In this document: positions 53,398 to 59,916 of the stretch, one piece after another
How the letters are laid out: each line of letters starts with the position of its first letter
How positions within the stretch are numbered: position 1 is the stretch's first letter
From: Verrucomicrobiaceae bacterium
Lineage (GTDB): Bacteria > Verrucomicrobiota > Verrucomicrobiia > Verrucomicrobiales > Verrucomicrobiaceae
Reading direction: 5' to 3'
NCBI GenBank assembly: GCA_015075365.1
Contig: JABTUN010000002.1
Coordinates: forward strand, 248,001 to 312,000
Length of the DNA: 64,000 bases
The notes under the pieces: generated by a model
Seen by the model: only the letters and a program-made list of their open reading frames with translations
Databases searched by the model: none
Told to the model about the DNA's origin: nothing
Translations under genes and position numbers: made by a program

Positions 53398-53549
53398 GGG
53401 TAACGGCACTCCGTGGCATTGGGCCGGAGGGGAAAAAACTCACCCTCATCAAGCGGTGCCGAAACTTGATTCGCACAAAAAATTTTGATTTCATGCACAT
53501 TCGTTGCCGGATTGTAAAACGCCACGCTGATGCCATTCATGCCTGGCTT
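53394..53549 (-). pseudogene. Tail peptide of module C1 (51 aa), starting at array repeat copy 5
   Basis: From copy 5 (core 53539-53549) the frame reads KPGMNGISVAFYNPATNV, runs through a ANQVSAPLD segment and a NATE segment, and ends in P-stop, overlapping the C1 ATG. The last 30 residues align with the C2 tail in reading frame: ANQVSAPLD/ANRVSAPLD, then acidic-Phe-x-Pro, N-A-T-E and an aromatic-Pro end. Homology of the tails at protein level, while surrounding spacer DNA differs, is the best evidence that these tails encode protein. Confidence 0.7.
53539..53549 (-). repeat. Array repeat copy 5 (variant ATGCCTGGCTT)
   Basis: The same variant as copy 4 (K instead of M). A run of seven A precedes it in the gene sense (KKKPGMNG). 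It opens the C1 tail. Confidence 0.8.
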
Positions 53550-53579
53550 CTTTTTTTGCCGTTGTCATGCGCCGTGTCG

Positions 53580-54233
53580 CTATCCGATCCGTTCGACCCA
53601 CTGGCGTTCATCCTGGCAGATCAGGCCATCGTGCTGCATCAGCCAAAGCAGCCAGTTGTCCAGATCGTCCGACAAATGATATTCCGGATCGTCATAAAGC
53701 GGGCTTTGGATCTCTTCCGTCGGCGTCTCCACCGACGCATGCACGATCGACCACTTTTTACTGCCTTCGCTCAGACGGAGAGCTATTGAGTCTCCGTCTC
53801 CCGTTCGCAGCTTGCAGAAGCGAATCAACCGCACCGGCAAATCCTCGTCTTCGCACAGCATGCGGTATTCCCGTTCCCAAGCCACAACGGCCTTTGGATG
53901 AAGAAAGTGAAAAATATTCTTCCAAAACAAAACCGCCTCCTGAATCTGTGAGTAGAATTCATGCACCGAGGAGGGCAAGGACACGCCAAAGGCATCCTCA
54001 ATGACACGAGCGTCCGCCTTCCCCCAGTGAATCATGTGTTTGAGGGCCATCTCGTATGGTTCTTTGCGTGAGATGCCACGAGTGATTTTGACACACTCAT
54101 TCCATTGTTGCGTGTCAGGAAGACGTTGGCAAAAGTCTGAAACCAGAGATTGAGCATAACCAATGTAAGTGGACGAAGACCTGTAGAATCTCACGAGATC
54201 GGATTCGATTTTAAGTTGCTCCACGGATTTCAT
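53580..54233 (-). CDS. SUKH/SMI1-like putative immunity protein, type B (copy 2)
   Basis: 217 residues from the ATG at 54233 (KSVEQLKIESDLVRFYRSSS), the start aligned with B1; the frame extends ten codons upstream to 54263, overlapping the tail stop. It shares with B1 the core ALKHMIHWGKADARVIEDAF followed by GVSLPSSVHEFYSQIQEAVL and the end ICQDERQWVERIG. The DNA of its last 150 bp and the downstream spacer are almost identical to those of B1, whereas the N-terminal 60 codons are divergent. It follows the tail of module B2. Confidence 0.68.
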   Translation of the reverse strand: MKSVEQLKIESDLVRFYRSSSTYIGYAQSLVSDFCQRLPDTQQWNECVKITRGISRKEPYEMALKHMIHWGKADARVIEDAFGVSLPSSVHEFYSQIQEAVLFWKNIFHFLHPKAVVAWEREYRMLCEDEDLPVRLIRFCKLRTGDGDSIALRLSEGSKKWSIVHASVETPTEEIQSPLYDDPEYHLSDDLDNWLLWLMQHDGLICQDERQWVERIG

Positions 54234-54249
54234 GATATGCGAAGACTGA

Positions 54250-54366
54250 TTAGTAGGCACCAAAGTAGGTCATGTTTGGATCACGCGGGAGTTCATCGCC
54301 AACATCGTGATCAAACCATCCTGCCGACTGGCCGCCATACAGATTGTTCGGCAACATGTCATTCAT
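54250..54366 (-). pseudogene. Tail peptide of module B2 (38 aa), frame broken by a 14-bp duplication
   Basis: The frame reads MNDMLPNNLYGGQSAGWFDH and ends GAY before TAA at 54250-54252, 16 bp ahead of the B2 start. Just upstream, a perfect 14-bp tandem duplication (54357-54370 and 54371-54384) shifts the frame away from the MPGM motif of repeat copy 6. With a single copy of the 14-mer the reading would be KMPGMNDMLPNN, exactly as in the other modules. Confidence 0.62.
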
Positions 54367-54378
54367 GCCTTGTCATTC

Positions 54379-54389
54379 ATGCCTGGCAT
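54379..54389 (-). repeat. Array repeat copy 6 (ATGCCWGGCAT core)
   Basis: Consensus core; it overlaps the second unit of the 14-bp duplication. In the gene sense it reads KMPGMN, in frame with the stop codon of C2, which lies only 4 bp away. Confidence 0.8.
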
Positions 54390-54392
54390 CTT

Positions 54393-55109
54393 TTACGACA
54401 AAATAAGCGGCATCAAGATTTCGCACGCCCCCCATTTCCCTTTCTTTTTGTCAGTTTCCCACCGTTCCGTGTAGCACACTTCGAACGTATTGCCTTTTCG
54501 CAAAGGATGCCCGTCGGTTGCAATCATCCTCTTCATCCATGTGTCAGGATTGGAGTCGCACCTCAGATCGCCCAACGGCCCCTGCTCTTCCTCCAATGTT
54601 GAATCCACGGTCGAAAGGGCAACCTCCCATTGATTAGTTAGAGTGTGCCTGCGTAATGCAAAGAAACTTCCTTCGATTCCCGCTTTGGCAAACACGATCT
54701 GCCGTACCGGCAACTTTCGCCTGCCTTTTTCTGAAGCATTTCGTATCAGCACTTCCCACTCCACGATCTCGTTCGGAGGGAGAATCACAATGGAATTTCT
54801 CAGGCAGATCACGGCGCGGCTGATCCGCGCGTAGATGCCATGTGCCCAATCAGGCAACTGCACATCGAAAGCTTTCTCCACCAAAGACAAGTCCGCAGGC
54901 CGCCACTCCACAACCGTAAGCACGCGAGTCAGATCACGCTCCCCATTCTCTACATCTGGTAATTCTTGAAACACATCCTCCATCTTTTTGTTGGGGACGT
55001 GCGGCAAAATCCATTCCATCGCAGGTTTCACCGCACGCGGAAACCAACCCGTCGAACAATAGAAGCGCGGCTCATTTTCGAGCCTGGCAAGGGTTTCAAA
55101 GATATTCAT
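54393..55109 (-). CDS. SUKH/SMI1-like putative immunity protein, type C (copy 2)
   Basis: 238 residues from the ATG at 55109, whose bases overlap the TGA of the C2 tail. Residues about 20-200 are nearly identical to C1, including ISRAVICLRNSIVILPPNEI and VRQIVFAKAGIEGSFFALRR. The C-terminus is longer than in C1 (ERWETDKKKGKWGACEIL) because the C1 copy ends early next to B1. The SUKH assignment rests on the same motif order as in A and B. Repeat copy 6 begins at its stop. Confidence 0.68.
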   Translation of the reverse strand: MNIFETLARLENEPRFYCSTGWFPRAVKPAMEWILPHVPNKKMEDVFQELPDVENGERDLTRVLTVVEWRPADLSLVEKAFDVQLPDWAHGIYARISRAVICLRNSIVILPPNEIVEWEVLIRNASEKGRRKLPVRQIVFAKAGIEGSFFALRRHTLTNQWEVALSTVDSTLEEEQGPLGDLRCDSNPDTWMKRMIATDGHPLRKGNTFEVCYTERWETDKKKGKWGACEILMPLILS

Positions 55110-55240
55110 GGGAAACTGTACTCAGTGGCATTGGCACGGGCTGGAACAAAGTCACCGACATCAAGTGGTGCAGAGACTCGGTTGGCACGAAAAACCTTAA
55201 CCTGATGCAGGTTGGCTACCGTGCCATTCATGCCTGGCAT
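55106..55240 (-). pseudogene. Tail peptide of module C2 (44 aa), starting at array repeat copy 7
   Basis: From copy 7 the frame reads MPGMNGTVANLHQVKVF, includes ANRVSAPLD and NATE, and ends FP before a TGA that overlaps the C2 start. It is homologous to the C1 tail over the last 30 residues. The frame stays open upstream through KKKEKK and the whole 21-bp minisatellite to a stop at 55670-55672, about 187 codons, but without an ATG before the MPGM methionine. Confidence 0.7.
55230..55240 (-). repeat. Array repeat copy 7 (ATGCCWGGCAT core)
   Basis: Consensus core preceded, in the gene sense, by two runs of seven A (Lys-rich). It is the highest-coordinate copy and marks the end of the array. 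Confidence 0.8.
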
Positions 55241-55260
55241 CTTTTTTTCTTTTTTTCTTC

Positions 55261-55533
55261 GCCATCGGAGAAGCCTGACGCGCCGTTGGAGAAGCCTGAC
55301 GCGCCATCGGAGAAGCCTGACCCGCCGTTGGAGTACTCTGACGCGCCGTTGGAGAAGCCTGACGCGCCATCGGAGAAGCCTGACGCGCCGTTGGAGTACT
55401 CTGACGCGCCGTTGGAGAAGCCTGACCCGCCATCGGAGAAGCCTGACGCGCCGTTGGAGTACTCTGATGCGCCGTTGGAGAAGCCTGACCCGCCGTTGGA
55501 GAACTCTGGCGCGCCGTTGGAGAACTCTGACGC
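55261..55533. repeat. 21-bp minisatellite, 13 units, with 63-bp higher-order repeat
   Basis: Thirteen consecutive 21-bp units, each with a GGAGAAGCCTGAC- or GGAGTACTCTGAC-like core, run from 55261 to 55533. Three unit types occur: A (CATCGGAGAAG), B (GTTGGAGAAG) and C (GTTGGAGTACT). Their order A B A C B A C B A C B D D shows three tandem A-C-B triplets of 63 bp; the last two units are a further variant. The unit is seven codons long, so several frames stay open across it. It lies just after the XRE-like gene and before array repeat copy 7. Confidence 0.92.
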
Positions 55534-55638
55534 GCCGCCAGAATGTCGTCCTGACCTGCCCTCCGGGCGCGCCGGGTGCCCACCGCCTGCTCCCCGCGCG
55601 TTTCCTGCGCCCGCGCTGCCGCCTGGGGCAGGGCGGCC

Positions 55639-56220
55639 TCAGGCTGCCGGGGGTGGGGATGGGTCGCGTTCATGGCGCGGATCATGCGCGCCGGCCCGCC
55701 GGCTGGCGAACCCGGTGTTCCGGGGCCGGAATGCGCGCCGCGCCTTCCGGATGCGAAAATTGGCGCGGTTTTTGCTCCACGGCCATTCATACTTCCAGAC
55801 CGGCTCCTGCCGGTGCAGGGTGCGCTGGCGCTGGTAATCATGCTGCAGCCAGCGCCAGGTCAGGTGCTCCACGCGCCATAGCGCCGTCCCCAGCGCGGCG
55901 CACACCCGGTAGGCCACATCCCAGGCAAAGCGCTCAAACAGGCCGTGCTCCAGGTCCCGCACCGTTTGATCGCCCACGTCCGCCTTGCGCGCCACCTGCG
56001 TGGCATGCCAGTCCCGCCGCTTGCGCAGCCAGCGCAGGATGTGGCCCATGCCCCGCTCGATATGCCGCGGGGAGATGCACAGCGCCTGCTCCTTGAGATG
56101 CCGCCGCACCACCCGGCTGGGGTGCCGCGCCCGCTCCGCAGCCGCGCGCTGCCGGGCCGCGATCCGGGCCAGCTCAGGGTTCTTGGGCGCGTGATTCCAT
56201 GCATCCCCCATATCTAGCAT
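55639..56220 (-). CDS. XRE-like helix-turn-helix protein
   Basis: 193 residues from the ATG at 56220; an ATG at 56211 and a TTG at 56238 are alternatives. An Arg/Ala-rich first third (ARIAARQRAAAERARH) is followed by a helix-turn-helix, LRKRRDWHATQVARKADVGD then QTVRDLEHGLFERFAWDVAY (about 85-125), in the style of XRE/Cro regulators that recognise DNA through the Gln-Thr-Val-x-x-Leu-Glu helix. The C-terminus is basic and aromatic (HLTWRWLQHDYQRQRTLH). Its stop lies 106 bp before the minisatellite. It may regulate the array or be an unrelated island gene. Confidence 0.65.
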   Translation of the reverse strand: MLDMGDAWNHAPKNPELARIAARQRAAAERARHPSRVVRRHLKEQALCISPRHIERGMGHILRWLRKRRDWHATQVARKADVGDQTVRDLEHGLFERFAWDVAYRVCAALGTALWRVEHLTWRWLQHDYQRQRTLHRQEPVWKYEWPWSKNRANFRIRKARRAFRPRNTGFASRRAGAHDPRHERDPSPPPAA

Positions 56221-56264
56221 TACCAAAAAGGCGTCCAATCGTTACACGCTTTCGCCCGCTTTTT

Positions 56265-56708
56265 TTAAAAAAAGGGCTCTGCCGCCCCGATCCCCGCCCT
56301 TGGAGGGCATTTTCCTCCTTCTCCTCCACTCCTGTTGAACTCCATCGCTCCCCGCGCTGTCGGGCCACGCCCAACGCTTCGCGTTGTTTGATTCGCTCGC
56401 GCCCCACGCTCGACGAACCCTCCGGGCTCCTTTCGGTCGTCTTTCTCGCAGTCCGCCATGCTGCTCGAATCAAACGCCTCCGATCCCTCCGCGTTGGTCT
56501 CCGGGTCCGGCTTTGGCATCGTCTCCTTGTCGGGCTCGTCACCCGCCTCCCCGTCTGCCTTCCGCACCCGCTCCTTGTCTCCTCCACCCCTCGTCTCCTT
56601 GTCTGGCTTTGGCATCGTCTCCTTGTCCGGCTTGGGCCTCGTCTCCGCCGCTCTTTTCTTCGTCGAGCTGCGCGACCGGTTCCGCTTCGAGGACGCCTTC
56701 GTCTTCAT
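56265..56708 (-). CDS. Low-complexity charged hypothetical protein
   Basis: 147 codons from an ATG at 56708. The first 65 residues are Lys/Glu/Asp/Pro-rich with repeats of PKPDKET (three near-copies), after a basic start KTKASSKRNRSRSSTKKRAA. The second half coincides with a stretch similar to the intergenic repeats near 60.6 and 60.85 kb (hairpin CAACGC-TTC-GCGTTG at 56372-56386), so the frame there is probably read-through and the real product, if any, may be shorter. Function unknown. Confidence 0.35.
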   Translation of the reverse strand: MKTKASSKRNRSRSSTKKRAAETRPKPDKETMPKPDKETRGGGDKERVRKADGEAGDEPDKETMPKPDPETNAEGSEAFDSSSMADCEKDDRKEPGGFVERGARANQTTRSVGRGPTARGAMEFNRSGGEGGKCPPRAGIGAAEPFF

Positions 56709-56834
56709 GGCAGGGGTGGGGTGAATCGGGGGGATTGAATTCAAAACGGCCCCCGCTGGCAAGGGAAAAACACCAGCCATCTCCGACCGCTTGCCATCCG
56801 TGCCGTCCTCTGGTTCAATACAAAAATCACCCGC

Positions 56835-57332
56835 ATGTCCCACCCCGTCGCCGATTACCTGAACGAGCTTTACCTCATCTCCGGCGTCAGCGTGCCCGAG
56901 ACCAGCGGCTATCCGGCATTGTCAAAGCTCCTCAATGCCGTCGGCGACTCCTTGAAGCCGAAGATCACCGCCGTCATCCATCCCTCGAACAACGGCGCGG
57001 GCATCCCGGATGGCGGCCTCTTCTCCGCGAAGGAACTCAAAAAGCACGGCCCGGACTCCCCCGCGCTCTTCCAGCTCAAGCCCGAGCGCGGCGTCATCGA
57101 GGTGAAGGCGCTCGATGCCGACCTCTCCTCCTTTGAGAGCAGCCCGCAGGTGCGGAACTACCTGGAGCACTACGGCCAGATACTCCTGACAAACTACCGC
57201 TCCTTTGCCCTCTGGTCCTGGCGCGGTGGCAAAGCGGTGCCGGGAGAGCGCTACAGCATCACACGGGTGCCACGAAATCCGGAAATAATGAGATTAGGTG
57301 CGATTAGATTCTCAAACGAGATTGCCACATGA
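56835..57332 (+). pseudogene. N-terminal part of a type ISP/IIL-like restriction DNA methyltransferase
   Basis: 165 codons. VADYLNELYLISGVSVPETS and a GAGIPDGGLFSAKEL block, then RGVIEVKALDADLSS and LLTNYRSFALWSW, are the start of a large family of single-chain restriction/methyltransferase proteins (Mod-Res fusions of over 900 residues). Homology stops near residue 140. The last 25 codons lie in lower-GC DNA and end at a TGA that overlaps the ATG of the next gene (ATGA, 57329-57332). The catalytic methylase core is missing and only the C-terminal end reappears at 58282. Confidence 0.72.
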
Positions 57333-58285
57333 GGAACATGAAAAATCTCGGATCGCAGTTCAGCATTGCCATTCCGCCTGATGAGGAGGGGCTGGTTGGC
57401 CGTGAATGTCCGATCGTTGAGTGTGAGGGGTACTTTAAGCTTCAACCAGGGACTGGCCTGACAGGAAGGAATCTACCTACTCACTGCCCATATTGTGGGC
57501 ATGTGGCTGCCTCCAACAACTTTTTCACCAAAGCGCAGATTGAGTATGCAAAGTCAGTTGCGCTACGAAAGGTTACTGATGCGCTGGTGAAAGACTTGAA
57601 AGGATTGGAGTTCAATAACCGGCCTAGAGGTGGGTTCGGCATCAGTCTCAGCATGAAGGTCAGCGGCAGCCCGCGACCAATTCGGTTCTACAGAGAGAAG
57701 AAGCTGGAAACTGAAGTTGTATGCAACAACTGCACTCTTCGGTACACGATTTATGGCGTCTTTGGCTTCTGCCCGGATTGCGGCGTCCACAACTCCCAGC
57801 AGATTTTGAACAAAAACCTCGAATTGGTGGAGAAGATCCTGGCTGTAGCTGAAACCCAAGATCAGCAAATCGCCAAGCAATTGATCGAGAACGCATTGGA
57901 AGATTGTGTCTCCGCTTTCGATGGCTTTGGCAGGGAGACTTGCCGAGTTTTCGCCTCTAAAGCTGCGAAACCCGAAAAAGCTGCTGAAATCCGCTTCCAG
58001 AACATTCTAGGTGCCCGAGATCGTGTGAAAGAGCAGTTTAACGTGGACTTCGCTGCATGTTCTACTTTTGATGACTGGAAGCATGTTCTCCGGGCATTTC
58101 AAAAGCGTCATTTGCTTGCGCATAAGATGGGGGTTGTTGACGAGAGCTATCTCGCAGCGACTGGCGACTCCCCGTTAATGCTTGGACGCAAGACTTCAAT
58201 TGAGGCCACTGAAGTCCGCGAGCTTGCAGCACAACTGAATAAACTGGGGCGAGAACTTTTCCAAATGCTGCAAACCAAACAATGA
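57329..58285 (+). CDS. Zinc-ribbon protein with a HEPN-like C-terminus, inserted in a methyltransferase gene
   Basis: 318 residues. Two zinc-ribbon-like Cys clusters: CPIVEC and HCPYCG (about 27-55), and VVCNNCTLRY with FCPDCG (about 130-152). The C-terminal third is helical and contains KRHLLAHKMGVVDESYL (about 257-273). The R-x4-H spacing and the following GRKTSIEATEVREL block resemble HEPN-type ribonuclease toxins, but this is a pattern match only. The DNA is visibly lower in GC than both flanking fragments. Start and stop each overlap the neighbours by ATGA, so all three frames are coupled. Possibly a defence or stress gene. Confidence 0.65.
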   Translation: MRNMKNLGSQFSIAIPPDEEGLVGRECPIVECEGYFKLQPGTGLTGRNLPTHCPYCGHVAASNNFFTKAQIEYAKSVALRKVTDALVKDLKGLEFNNRPRGGFGISLSMKVSGSPRPIRFYREKKLETEVVCNNCTLRYTIYGVFGFCPDCGVHNSQQILNKNLELVEKILAVAETQDQQIAKQLIENALEDCVSAFDGFGRETCRVFASKAAKPEKAAEIRFQNILGARDRVKEQFNVDFAACSTFDDWKHVLRAFQKRHLLAHKMGVVDESYLAATGDSPLMLGRKTSIEATEVRELAAQLNKLGRELFQMLQTKQ

Positions 58286-58833
58286 TCTCGACGCTACCAA
58301 ATCTCCAGATCGCCGCCCTGCTCGATCCCGAAACGCCCGTCGAAGGCGTCACCACCCTCAAAGTCCACCCCGACCTCAAAGGCCTCGGCGAGCTGGCTGT
58401 AACAAGTGATGCGGGCACTCCTGCCCGCAACTCTGCGGATGCCAACCCCTCCAAACCTGCGGGCAAAAGTGCCCGCATCACTCCAGCCGCTCCCCCCGAC
58501 CTCGCCATCGCCGCCCGCGGGGGTTACGCCGGCCAAGGCGGCGTCACCATGCCCGGCCCCGGCAAGGTCACGACCGGCACCCGCGGCGAGGGCTACCTCG
58601 ACATCCACCTCAACGCCACCACCCGCTGGAAAGACGTGCCCGAAGCCGTCTGGAACTACACCCTCGGCGGCTACCAAGTCCTCAAGAAGTGGCTCAGCTA
58701 CCGCGAGTCCGCCCTCCTCGGCCGCCCCCTCACCAGCGACGAAGCCCAACAATTCACCCACCACGTCCGCCGCATCGCCAGCATCCTCGCTTTGCATGAT
58801 AAGCTGGATGCGCATTATAGAGCGAGTGTGTGA
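58282..58833 (+). pseudogene. C-terminal part of a type ISP/IIL-like restriction DNA methyltransferase
   Basis: 183 codons. GGVTMPGPGKV and LDIHLNATTRWKDVPEAVW followed by NYTLGGYQVLKKWLSYRESA and LLGRPLTSDEAQQFTHHVRR are the end of the same methyltransferase family as the fragment at 56835; in intact members these two ends belong to one polypeptide. An Ala/Pro/Ser-rich stretch in between (about 42-73) is encoded by an inserted REP-like inverted pair (58405-58483). Without the catalytic core the product is not expected to modify DNA, unless it still binds DNA as a recognition fragment. Confidence 0.72.
58405..58483. repeat. REP/BIME-like inverted pair inserted in frame
   Basis: Two 25-bp arms (58405-58429 and 58459-58483) are inverted copies differing at two positions. 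Each contains its own hairpin with stem TGCGGGCA/TGCCCGCA and 4-nt loop (CTCC, AAAG), separated by 29 bp. The pair lies inside the C-terminal methyltransferase fragment without breaking its frame. I see no other copy in the window. Confidence 0.82.
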
Positions 58834-58872
58834 ATGCTCACGCGCCACCCAATCTATTTCCTCAACGTTCTC

Positions 58873-59883
58873 ATGAAGCCTGTTTTCAAAGCTATAACCC
58901 TCTGTTTTCTCGGCATCAACCTGATCGGCGATGCACTAAGTCAGGACAAAAGCGGCAGCGCAGCGGCCGCCTTGTCAAAACTGGAGACACCGCTGCCGCT
59001 CAACACCCTTTGTGCAGACTTTGAATATCCGATGGTGAGGTTTGGGACAGCCAACCAAGGTGTGGAAAAGATTCCCCTGGGGATGGCTGCCTTCTTTCTT
59101 AACGGCAGCTCGAAGGAACTCCAAGACTGGCTGACGAGTGCCTCAGGAGCCACGCAGAAGGACCAGTGGTATTTCGTCGCGCTGCCCGCCGACTACAGCC
59201 GCCATCCTTGGTTGAAGGAGCTGGCCTATGCCGGACCAGGCAAAAGAGCCGCGAACAGCGCGGGCAACGATTCCATGAGCTTCCTGAACTGGCTCGCCTT
59301 TTCATGCCTGGGCGACGCGGAGATTCAAAAGATTCTTCAAATGACAAACATTGTGCTCAACCCGGAGCCAGCCAACGCCTTTGAACGCCAGAACAAAATC
59401 CCTGGCGTCCGGGATCAAGTGTTGGAAGGGGTCCGGCGGATGCGCCGTGTGGCCAAGCTAAGTCTGCTGAGTTCAATCGGCGCTCATGACCGTGCCTACA
59501 ATTTCACGACCGAAGAAATTGAATGGAAAGAGCCTCCTCTAAGGTTTTCCCAATTTGGCTGGGTGACCAAAGGAGCGAAACTGCCTGTAGCCCTGACCAA
59601 GCTTCACATCCCCAAAGAGCAGGCTCAGGCTCTCGTGCACGGCGGAAGTGCCTTTACCTTCATCATAGAGGTGCATACCGAGGTGCGGGGACTCGCTTTT
59701 CGTCAAAACGAACCCCAGCTTTGGCTGGAGGTCACCAGCGTGACCTTGCGCGATGGAAGCCCCAACCCAGACACGAACTGGAGCCTTGAGCTCCAACCCA
59801 AAGATCTGGCAATCGATCCTTCTTACGAGGGTGCAGACTCCTCCCGGCTTCCTCGGTTGGTGAATAAAGCAGGCGTCAAATAA
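58873..59883 (+). CDS. Exported hypothetical protein
   Basis: 336 residues from the ATG at 58873 (KPVFKAITLCFLGINLIGDA), which gives a plausible signal peptide; an ATG at 58834 directly after the methyltransferase fragment stop is an alternative. The mature protein has a polar, Asn/Gln-rich composition, a PADYSRHPWLKELAYAG motif, FLNWLAFSCLGDAEIQKIL and a C-terminal beta-rich part (FTFIIEVHTEVRGLAF, LWLEVTSVTLRDG). I do not recognise a family. It probably belongs to the island, because it stands between restriction-gene remnants. Confidence 0.62.
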   Translation: MKPVFKAITLCFLGINLIGDALSQDKSGSAAAALSKLETPLPLNTLCADFEYPMVRFGTANQGVEKIPLGMAAFFLNGSSKELQDWLTSASGATQKDQWYFVALPADYSRHPWLKELAYAGPGKRAANSAGNDSMSFLNWLAFSCLGDAEIQKILQMTNIVLNPEPANAFERQNKIPGVRDQVLEGVRRMRRVAKLSLLSSIGAHDRAYNFTTEEIEWKEPPLRFSQFGWVTKGAKLPVALTKLHIPKEQAQALVHGGSAFTFIIEVHTEVRGLAFRQNEPQLWLEVTSVTLRDGSPNPDTNWSLELQPKDLAIDPSYEGADSSRLPRLVNKAGVK

Positions 59884-59916
59884 TCCAAGTGGGCGGCCCA
59901 CTCGGAGACTGGATCA

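Noticed and set aside
50839..55240. CRISPR array
   Set aside because: The repeats are short (11-bp core), hundreds of bases apart and separated by genes, and no cas genes are present.
50839..55240. Integron with attC sites
   Set aside because: The one-orientation genes with repeats resemble a cassette array, but I found no GTTRRRY/RYYYAAC core pair (only a near-match GTTAAGG beside copies 2 and 4) and no tyrosine integrase in the window; the repeats translate in frame with the tails, which fits toxin-tip modules better.
55197..55841. A 214-codon minus-strand open frame through the 21-bp minisatellite ending in KKDARHEWHG
   Set aside because: The repeat unit is 21 bp, so several frames stay open. 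DARHEWH is the other-frame reading of the array repeat, whereas the frame conserved between modules is MPGMN(G).
55205..56096. Plus-strand open frames through the minisatellite
   Set aside because: They start within the array repeat and consist of the repeat unit plus Arg/Pro-rich read-through opposite the XRE-like gene.
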